The notes under the pieces were generated by a model that ran no database searches, was not told the origin of the DNA, and saw nothing but the letters and a program-made list of their open reading frames with translations. A program made the position numbers and the translations under genes. This document shows positions 1-8,600 of a stretch of 12,214 bases of DNA, one piece after another. The stretch comes from Monoraphidium neglectum (Eukaryota > Chlorophyta > Chlorophyceae > Sphaeropleales > Selenastraceae). Position 1 is the stretch's first letter. Every line of letters starts with the position of its first letter. The stretch lies in the NCBI RefSeq assembly GCF_000611645.1, contig NW_014013389.1, forward strand, positions 16,613 to 28,826, read 5' to 3'.

Positions 1-79
<79 letters not shown>
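1..79. repeat. (GT)39 dinucleotide microsatellite at window edge
   Basis: An uninterrupted GT dinucleotide tract of 39 units plus one base starts at the first base of the window, so its true length is unknown. It falls inside the intron that follows the last visible exon of gene A. Transcribed from the minus strand, it reads as an (AC)n run in the pre-mRNA. Open frames through it that translate as Cys-Val repeats are artefacts of the repeat. Confidence 0.97.
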
Positions 80-80
<1 letters not shown>

Positions 81-186
81 ACACATGGGCCCGTGTTGGA
101 GTTTGTGCATTCGCGTGTGCAAGCCCGATTGTCAACAGCCCCGACCAACCCTGGATGAGCTCCGCGCCCTGCCAATATCCTCCCAC

Positions 187-216
187 CACACACACACGCG
201 TGCGCGCGCGCACACA
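187..216. repeat. Alternating pyrimidine-purine tract (CA/CG), Z-DNA-prone
   Basis: Thirty bases alternate perfectly between pyrimidine and purine: a CA run, a CGCGTGCGCGCGCG core and a CACACA tail. Such tracts are the classical sequence type that can adopt left-handed Z-DNA. It lies in the same gene A intron as the (GT)39 tract about 107 bp away, and on either strand its CA part is complementary to that GT tract. The two could therefore pair in the intron RNA. Confidence 0.85.
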
Positions 217-288
217 GATATGCACATGCACACCCACAAGGAGAAACATCCCCGCTCGCCCGCCCACAAACAGGGCCCCCAGACTCAC

Positions 289-2899
289 CGACATGTATTT
301 TCCAATGTCGGCCACGAACCGCGCCTGCTGCGCCCCCACCGCCGACGCCAGCAGCGTGTTGGGCAGCTCCATGCGGCTCGCCACCACGTCGGCGGTCGCG
401 TCGCCGGGCAGCGCGAGGCGGTTGTCGTGGGAGCTCCCGCCTGGCGGCGGCGCCGTCGCGGCGTCGTTCGGGGCCTCGAAGAGCAGCGCCTTGCCGGGCC
501 GCGCGTGGTTGAGCAGCGCGAGGCGCGCGGTGGTGCGCAGGTTGCAGGCCTTGAGCATGTGACGGCTCGCGCTCTGTTGGGACAAGGAGGGGCACGGGTG
601 GCAGATTGGGGCTGGGTGTGGGTGTGGGCGGTGTGAGTGAGCCAAGGTTGATTGTCGTGCAGGCCGATTGAGACGGTCGCAGCAGCAGCTGCGACAGGGT
701 TCACTGCCCGTTCGTTGCTCCTGCAGCCACAAATGATGTCACACGTGCTTGCGAGCGGTAAGGAAAATGAGAGCAGCGCTTGCCGACGCTGCCGTAAGCC
801 ATGTGCAGCCGCGCGCCCGTCAGCCATGCGCGCAACACTTACACAGCACCAGCCCTGGGCCCCAACCGTGCGTGCATCTCCAAACAAGCAAGGCAACCCG
901 CTTGAAAATCACCGCGTACACCCAAAGTCAAGTGCGCACAAACACGCGCGCCGAGTGATGTGTGTGTGTGTGTGTGTGTGTGTGCGCGTGTATGTGGACG
1001 TGAGTGCCGACATGCTCAAAAGCGCGCGCGCGTGCTTGCTGGCGCAGACGCGCCAAGGCACGTCGCATCCTCAGCACAGCGTACCCTGACGCACCCCGCC
1101 CCTGCTGCCCCCCTTCACCCTCAGCAGGATGGCTATGAGCGCCACCGGGTCCTCCACCGCATCCATGGCCTTCAGCAGCTGCGCCATCCAGTCGACCTGC
1201 GCGTGCCGCACGTGCGGCAGCAGCCCCGTGGACGCCAGCTGCAGCCGCACCTGCCACCTGCGAGGCGGCGCGCGGCGCCGGCGGCGTGCGGGCTCGGGTC
1301 AGCGCCTCGCTGCCTGGCGCCCTACGGGTCGTCAGTACACCAGGGGCTGAAGAGAAGCTGCCACAGATGCACAGCCGCGCCGGCGGCGGCCGGGGCGGCG
1401 CGACTGCACTACCCAGTCATCCTGGCGCCCTGCCGCCCGGCCAAACTAGCAAAGCTTTCGGCTCCCAGCAGCGCAGCCGCCAAGCGCAGCACCAGCAGCT
1501 CCCAATACCCCGCAAAGCCCACGGCTGAGCTTGCCCACGTGGCCCCAGCGCGGCGCGCCGCGGCGCCGCCGCACCAGTGGCTGTCGAACGACCCCGCCTC
1601 CTGCTTGGCCAGCAGCAGCACGCCCAGCGGCGCCGCCGTGGTGCCGATCGGCACCTGGACGAAGCTGCTCAGCGCCGGAGCGCCCTGCCAAAGCTCCACA
1701 GGCTCCAGAATTGCGCCCTGCGGGGCCAAAAGTCGGGATGCGGGCGCCGCCATTTCAAGTTGCACGTCAGACAGGGCCTGCCGCCCGCGCAACATGCTGC
1801 GGGGCGGCGGTCGCCACGCGTGCTTTTCCTGCGTCAGATGCACTTGGGAGCCCTGCCTCGTGGGGCGCTCCAGCCGCCCAAGGCACGCAGCCCGGCCTCA
1901 CCGACTGGTCCAGGGTGGCGTCCGGTATGGACAGCTCGCACGACGCCCCCAGCTGCCGCGCGCCCTGCGGCGCGTGCGTGACGATGCGCCGCTCCAGCAC
2001 CGCCGCGCCCCGCCCGTGCGTGGCCATGAGCACCGAGCAGCCGGGGTCGTCCTTCGCCAACACCCAGATGCTGCGCGAGCCGCATGCGGATGAGCATGGG
2101 AAGCGCAAGGATTGGGTGGATTCGGTCACGCACATCACAAGAGCCCATCCAGCTGATGCACAGCGCTGCAAATTCATGACTAGCATGACGGGCAGGTGCG
2201 CCCTCCTGCGGCCGCGCCCTGTCCCCCTCCTTGGCGCCTGCAGGCTCACGCGACAAGGTCGGCTCCGAGTTGGGTGGCGAGAAGCTCGGCCGCTTCCTGC
2301 AGCCCAAGCAAAGGGTAGTCATTCACAACCGCCAGCTGCTGCTGCAGGCTGTGGACCTGTTGAGTGCACAACAGAAAGGAGTCGAAGGGCTTGCAAGCCG
2401 GCCGATCGGGGCAGTAAGGGGCACTGCAAGAAGCGGCGGACGAGTGGTGCGGCTGGCATGCGCATAACAGGCTGCTGCGGGTCGACTGCGCATGCTGGCG
2501 CGCGGCTGCCTGGTAGTTCGTGTTTGGCGAGCTATGCCATGTTGAAAACACTGTTGGACCGCCCATTTGCCTCAATGCATCCCGTGCACGTGCTCACGCA
2601 CCCAGCGTCTTGTCGCAGCGGCTGCGTGCTGTGAGTGCACACAGAGCCCCGCCCTGCGGGGCACGCACCTCTGTCAAAAACTCCAGGTGCAGCGCCGCAC
2701 GTGTTGTGGAGCGCAGCCGGGTCATTGTCAAACTACCGACCCTGCTACTGTCCTCAGAATCGCCAAGGGCGGAGCGGTCCTTCAATATGGGCGGCACTGA
2801 TTCAAAGGGCGACGTTGACGTCTCGCCGCCGCCCGTGTCGCGATGCCGCGCCGCCGCGTCCTGTTCATGGAACTCCGACGTGGAAGCGCAAGCCCCCAT
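289..2899 (-). CDS. Gene A: acylated tandem-GAF sensor protein, probable GAF-TKL kinase (3' part beyond window)
   Basis: This is the 5' part of a multi-exon minus-strand gene, paralogous to the complete gene at 5644-10098. Exons in transcription order are 2899-2669, 2356-2250, 2070-1902, 1717-1575, 1257-1119 and 573-289. They join in frame with no stop into 358 residues. All five complete introns begin GT and end AG (donors gtgcgt, gtgagc, gtgagg, gtgcgg, gtgaag), and a further donor, gtgagt, follows base 289. The protein opens MGACAS, which fits the N-myristoylation pattern (Gly2, Ser6) with Cys4 available for palmitoylation. Residues 1-77 are otherwise low in homology and Ser/Thr-rich. GAF1 spans roughly residues 93-235, with FVQVPIG, PLGVLLLAK and WQVRLQLA. 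GAF2 starts near residue 255 (LLRSAS, ACNLRTTARLALL) and is cut at RFVADIGKYMS. Hand alignment with the paralog gives 25/35 identities in exon 2 and 29/46 in exon 5. Introns at 1258-1574 and after 289 have no counterpart there. A kinase domain is inferred beyond base 1, not seen. The ligand is unknown. Confidence 0.85.
574..1118 (-). other. Large intron of gene A with embedded (TG)13 microsatellite
   Basis: This 545-bp intron separates the end of GAF1 (AILLR, donor gtgaag just below 1119) from the start of GAF2 (acceptor cccaacag before AGCGCGAGC at 573). The homologous intron of gene B at 8600-8778 is only 179 bp and sits at the same phase-0 position between LLK and SAS. Much of the extra length is simple-sequence DNA, including the (TG)13 tract and GCGCGCGC-rich stretches. 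I see no coding sequence in it. Confidence 0.8.
959..984. repeat. (TG)13 microsatellite
   Basis: Thirteen uninterrupted TG units are followed by CGCGTGTATGTGG, which continues the alternating pattern for a few bases. The tract lies inside the 545-bp intron of gene A between GAF1 and GAF2. It is the second pure GT-type tract in this gene and explains the Cys-Val-rich translations that begin here on the plus strand. Confidence 0.95.
1258..1574 (-). other. Gene-A-specific phase-2 intron inside GAF1
   Basis: This 317-bp intron splits a Trp codon (TG|G) in GAF1. Exon sequence CACTG precedes donor gtgcgg, and acceptor ctcgcag precedes GTGGCAG. Splicing restores the series SHW-WQVRLQL, which matches GPW-WQVGLQL in the paralog, where the same stretch is one unbroken exon (8779-9057). 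Read without splicing, the gene A frame meets a stop at about 1409-1411, so the intron is required for the protein to continue. The octamer GGTGCGGC occurs at the donor and again a few bases inside the next exon. Confidence 0.8.
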
Positions 2900-5643
2900 T
2901 GTCCCTTTCGCCCGCTTCGACCCCGCGGGCTGCTCCTTGCAGCCTGCCCCTCAGCTCGTTTCGTTCAGCGGGTGACCGCCCCCTCTCGGCAAGCGTGGAG
3001 GTTTTGATGAGGCTCAGATTTTGATGATTGGGATTATTTGCCGGCCTGGTCGCTGCTATGCGGCATTCCTGAGATTGTGGCGATGAATGAACGAAGGGGT
3101 CTTCTCAGGCTGCTGAACGCATCCATTTGGGTGCATTCATTTGTCTGTTCAATACATATACTGCGGAGTCCAGGTGAACGCCTCGTCTAGACGCGTCAGG
3201 TGGTGGTTTTGTGAGCGCGCTCCGCGCTAGTGATGAAGCCCACGACTGCTGACGCGCGCACTGGCGAAACAGGCAACCACAGCATATGGTACCGTGCGGT
3301 GCCGTGATAAGGAACCTTGACTTCACCCTTTTGTCATGTTGAGATACTTGCTGCCCCTCTGGATACTGAACTGACACTGTGGCAGTGTTGCCGCGCAACA
3401 CATGGTTGTGCTGCGACCCCCGCTCCATGACAGCAAGGCACCCTGGCTGATTGCAGCAAATCAGCCCATCCTAGCCCAGCCGCACACGTTCATGTATACC
3501 ATATGTCAAAACCCTGTGCAGCCCAGGGGCTTCAGGTCACAGCGAGCCCTCGACCCGCACTCGGCACCCTCCCTCTCCACGACCCTGGGGATATGTCCTT
3601 TTGCATGCTGTGCAGCACACCCGCACCTGCGGGTCCCCAAACACTGCTCCTCAGTATACTTTCCACCCAGAGTGCTCAATCAGCCAGTACTCAACGTAAC
3701 AGTGTAGATTACAGGTTGGTTGAGTGGATTCACATCATTTGTTTGTTCCCGACAAAGCGCAGCGTGCGTGTGGGGCGGTTTTTGGACCCCTGAGTTTTCT
3801 ACCTAGCCATAGCCAAAACGAATATATTAGGGGGAATGCGTGAGGCAAAGAGGATGCAAACGGTATAAAGCAGCACAGCCGCAAGGCAAGGCACTGAAGG
3901 GGAGGGGAGGGCAGTGTCTCAAAGCAATCTGGGACAGATGTGCGGCACAGACGAATAGGGAATTGTGCGCATGCCGAACCCACCATATCGCCAGAGAGCA
4001 TGAGCAAGGGGAGACCCTTTCGCACATAAAAGCGCGCAGGGCAAAGACACCCAGCGCTGGTTGCTGCAAATCCGCGCGGCAAGCCGACCAGGAGGCAACA
4101 CAAGAGCTGAAAGGCAACACTGGGGGCCTGTCAGGCGTCCCAGCGTTGGCACGTACGTTGGAGACGGTCACGCCCTGCGTACAAGCAGACGATTGTGGCC
4201 TACCAACCATCAAGCACGACGAAAGGGGCACGTGCTGATGCCCCTGCGAGCGCACACGTGAGCCGCAAGCCCGCTCGGCGCTCGCTCATGACGATCGTGT
4301 GATATTCTGCAGCCAGCAACGCAGGCCGAAGGGCCGGATTAGAGACGCACACACGTCCAAGGCCAAGACAAGTGCGGCCCCTGTTGTGTCGAAGGTTCTG
4401 CGCCGTTGGCCCTGCGTTGTGCGTCATCACACCGCGCCCAGAATAGGCAGATGGTGGAGCGTACGGCGCAGTCCTTGGCGCGAATGCGTGACGCCAGTGC
4501 TTATGCAGTGGTTGAAAGTGATCCAACCATATCCTCCTCGGTTTGCTGGCACCTTAAGACGCCAGCGCCCACGCTGCATCAAGGCGGGGTGGCCTGTAAT
4601 TCAGGGAGCGGCACAGCAAGTGCGTCAATTCCTGCACCCCGCGGACCTTTTGAGGGGCCCGCCAGGCGCACGGGCTTGCCAGGCCTGTGGCACCAGCGGC
4701 GTGGTGCGGCAGGAGCAGCGATAAGCAACCGTTTGGAGGGAGCGCTGCAAGTTGGGCCGTGGCCCGGGCCGCTTTTGGCCCATTGATGTGTCCCCGATTT
4801 GTGCGGTGACCAGAGTGAGCGGTGACACGCGCCGCGCGGCCGCGAGCGGGGCGACGCAGGGCGGGCCGCCGGCGCGGCTGGTGCAGATCAGTGCTGTAGG
4901 GAAGCCTGGCCGGGAGGGCCAAGAGCGCTGCCGCGTGGCAAGCGGCTGCATCGCAAGGGGCGGTGGTAGCGCCCGTCCAAAAAGACGGACCCGCCTCGCA
5001 ACGATAGGCACCCCAGGACGTGCGTGGTTGGGCGCAGTGCCGTCCAAAATAGGGGGCGAGACGCGGGCCGTGAAGCTGTGCCTTGCCTGAACAGAGGGGC
5101 GGCTCGGTTGGGGCTGCTCGCGCGTTTTGGCGTGGCAGCATAGGCCGCACCAATGGGCTGCAAGGCCAACGGACCCGTCAAAGATTGCGGGAAGGCCGGC
5201 AGTTGCAGTATTCGCGCTCAGCCACGCCACATGGAGGGTGTGCGGCCGAAAGCGCGCGGCCACGCCGCAGATGTGAATGGGGCAGAGAATGCTGCTGCGA
5301 CGCGGCATGCTGGTCTGCCGAAAAAAGTAAAGCTCGGCATGGGTGGGATCCCCTGGCGCACGCGTCATGCATGCATTGTGGCGCTGCCCTTGAATGGGCA
5401 GGTTGTGGCCAGCGCCGCGCTGTGAATGGCCAACAGAGAGGATTCCACTCGCAATGCTGGAGAGACAGAGGGACGGATAAGCATGAGGCCGGCCAAGGAG
5501 CATTTGATGGAGGGCATGACAAATACACCGGAATGCCAGTGGCGCGTTGAGCCCAGCAGTTTGATAATCACCAGCTCCTGCATCAAGTTTCTCGGGGGTG
5601 GTAGACAAACGGCCCCACGGCCCTTGGTAGGTAGCCTGCGCGT
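2900..5643. other. Intergenic region between the tandem paralogs; no convincing gene
   Basis: This stretch holds the upstream region of gene A (from 2900 rightward) and the downstream region of gene B (from 5643 leftward). About 3000-4560 is visibly less GC-rich than the exons; about 4560-5643 is GC-rich. Open frames of 70-200 codons occur on both strands, but none has recognisable domains, paralog similarity or exon-like codon bias. I see no tRNA-like element. For gene B's 3' end I looked for the chlorophyte polyadenylation signal TGTAA on the minus strand (TTACA on the plus strand) between 5200 and 5643 and found none, so its poly(A) site is unassigned. An AT-rich element resembling a TATA box on the minus strand lies near 3153-3163, about 255 bp before the gene A start codon, which is too weak to call a promoter. 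Confidence 0.6.
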
Positions 5644-8600
5644 TTAAACGCCGCCGGCCGCCAGCTGCTCTGCGATTTGCTCGAGCCCCGCCGCGATCTG
5701 CGCAAACTGCGGCCGCGCCGACGCGTCCGCCGACCAGCACGCCTGCGCGAGCCGCGAGAACGCTGCCGGGCACGAGCTGGGGAAGCGCGGGCGCAGGCCC
5801 TCGTCGCGCACGCGGCGCGCCAGGTCCTCCGGCGCGACGCTGCCAAACGCGACCTTGCTGGTGTATACCTCCCACATGAGGATGCCAAACGCGTAGGCGT
5901 CGATCGCGGTGGTGATGGAGCCGCCGGCCTCGAACATCTCTGCACGATTTGAGTGTGTTGAGGGATGCGTCAGAGCGAGCCGCATGCGTGCATGTAGGCA
6001 AGCGTCGCGCATGCGTGCATGTAGGCAAGCCTTTTGCATGCGTGCATGCATGCATGCATAATGCAATCATACAATCATGCCTGCATTTATGCATGCGCAT
6101 GCACAAACATGCATGGGCGCTTGCATGCAAGCACACGGGCTGGTCGTGACTCGCACCTGGTGCGACATGAGCCGCCGGCCGCCCCGCGGCGCCGCCGACG
6201 GCCGCCTGCTGCGTGTCGTTGAGAATGCGCGTCAGCCCAAAGTCCGAAAGCTTGGGGGTGACGCCCATGGGGCGAGCGCGGTCCGTCTTCAGCAGAACGT
6301 TCTCGATCTGTAACAGGCGTGATGCGTGATGTGGGTGTTGCAATCAGGGGCTGCAAGTTCAAGGCCGAACACCCAGCCCAGCTGCACCGCCAACAGCAGC
6401 CGCAGGCCGTACATGGAAAAGTAAGCGCGCATGCAGAAGGGCTTGCGTGCAGCAGGCGCGTAGGTGGGCACAGCAGGCCGCTGCCTCTCAGGCGCACGCG
6501 TACGCACCTTGACATCGCCATGCACCAGCTGCATCGAGTGGAGGTACTGCAGCGCGTAAGCCACGTCCAGCAGCAGCTCGACCGCGGGCGCGAGCCGCAC
6601 GCCGACAGCACCGTTGGGCAGCGCCTGGTGCAGCATGCCCTGCTTGATGGCGCTGCGCAGGGTTCCCTTGTCGCAGGGCTGCAAGGGCCGGACAGGGTGA
6701 TTGCGAGACAGGGTGCGCGGGGGCAGATGAGTTGAGCGGCAGATGGCGGGCCACAACACTGGGCTTCAGACGGGTCGCGGCGCAGTGGCCAGCATGTTGG
6801 GGCCATGCTGCGGCCTATGAAGCGCCCTTGTGCACATCCCAAGCCAATTGTTGGGGCACCAAGCCAATCGACGCACCTCCATGACGATGAGGCTGAAGGT
6901 GGCCGTCTCCCCCTCGGAGTCCTCATCAGCGGTCAAGCGCCGGTAGTGAGTCCTCAGGTCGCCGCTTGCGCCGACGCTGCGGCTGCCGTTGCCGTCTGCA
7001 AGGAATGCAGTGGATGTGCATGAGGGTGTATATATGAGCGGCAGCGCCAAGCGAAATATGCACGCAAGCGGACACAGAGCGCTGGACAAGTCAGCTGGCA
7101 GGTCCATGCAGTGTACGGCATGCGGCCGCAGGCAGCACGGTCTCAGAGAGCCGCCCTCACCTGCGGTCTCGACCATGTCTGTGAGGCAGGAGTAGACCGT
7201 GACGATGTTGGGGTGCTGCACACTGGACAGCACCGCCATCTCCACCGCGTCCTGCATCGCCTGGGCCTCGTTGTGGCGCGAGGGCGTCACCTTGACAGCC
7301 ACCGGCACGCGCTGCCACGTGCCGCGGAACACGGCGCCGCAGCCGCCCTGGCCGATGCACTCGCCCACAGAGACCTCCGCGGCGCGGCCGCTGGCGGCGC
7401 TGCCGTGGCGGCAGCGGATTGACTTTTGGCGGAGGTCCTGCTGCAGCAGCTGCGGGCGGCAGTAGAGGCGAGGAGGGAGATGAGCGGGTGGGTTTGGCCC
7501 GCAAGCTGAACGGCACACCAAGACCAGCTGCCCGCGCAGGAAGCCAGACAGCCGCGAGGGTTGCAAGGCAGGGCGCAAGGGAGCGGTAAGCCTAAGTCAG
7601 CCAAACCAGCAGGCTCACCGCAAGCATGGCCTCTGTGTTGAGCCGCTGGCTGCTGCTGATGGTGGGCAGCCGCCCCGACGGCATGGCGCTGGACAAGCCC
7701 CCGGCTGCGCCCTGCTGCGCGCCGTCGCAGCCGGATGAGCACGACAGCGCCCCCGAGCCCTCGCCGCCCAGGCCGAGGCCGAGCCCGAGGTTAACTGCGT
7801 CCTCGCCCTGGGCGGTGCTGCTGGAGGTGCTGATGCCCGAGGTCGCGCCGCTGCTGCGGTGGGCGGGCTGGACGAGCGACGTCATGTCGTCGACGCGGCT
7901 GGCCAGCTTCTTGTACAGCAGTGGGGTCACGCCGTGGATGAAGCCCTACAGGGTTGGTTTGGGGGTTTTGGGGGCGGTACGGTCAGGGTTCAAAGCCTTG
8001 GTTGGTCAAGAAGGGCACGCAGACAGCGTGAACACATGCAGGGGCGAGCACTGCGCGCTTGAGCATGAGTAAGTGTGTGTGAGAGTGTGTGCACATGTGC
8101 GCATATGTATGGCTGTGGTTGAAGTTGTGTCGGGGGTCAAAAGCCGCAGCACACAGGGGCGCACCAGCAGTGTGTCTGAGATGTTGACAAACTCGCAGGG
8201 GGTGTCGAGGGCGAAGTAGAGGCCGCCCAGCGGCGCCTCGTCGCCCACAACCAGCGGCACGACCACCACCGAGGACACCAGCCGGCTCGCGCGCGTGAAG
8301 ATGTCGCGCGCGGGCCGCGCGCTCGTCTGCATGTAGGCGCCCACGTCGGCCACGAAGCGCGCCTGCTTCTGCGTGACAGCGGCGCCGAGCAGCGTGTTGG
8401 AGACCTTCATCAGGCTCACGACCACCTCCTCGTCTGCGGCGCCCTCGACGGTCGAGCGCTCGGCGCACTCGGACGACGCGGAGGCGTCCGGGGCGGGGGA
8501 CTCGAGGAGGAGGGCCTCAGCGCCGGCGCGGGGCGGCAGCAGGGCCAGGCGGGCGGTGGCGCGGAGGGTGCAGGCCTTGAGCAGGAAGTCGCTAGCGCTC

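Noticed and set aside
1..636. Long plus-strand open frames starting in Cys-Val repeats
   Set aside because: They are translations of the (GT)n microsatellite and then run antisense to a gene A exon, so they are artefacts of repeat and GC-rich DNA.
960..2634. Plus-strand frames of 377 and 367 codons antisense to gene A
   Set aside because: They overlap exons with clear paralog similarity on the minus strand. Their translations are low-complexity and Arg/Pro/Ala-rich with no domain.
3153..3163. TATA-like AT-rich element upstream of gene A
   Set aside because: It is about 255 bp from the start codon with no other core-promoter feature, so it is too weak to annotate.
4554..5586. Several 73-199-codon frames on both strands in the GC-rich part of the spacer
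   Set aside because: None has recognisable domains, splice-consistent extension or similarity to gene A or B.
4625..6343. 572-codon minus-strand open frame
   Set aside because: It contains the true DFG exon in frame but then reads through the donor, the GCATGC-rich intron, the last exon out of frame and the downstream spacer. The spliced model with APE and ARP motifs is better supported.
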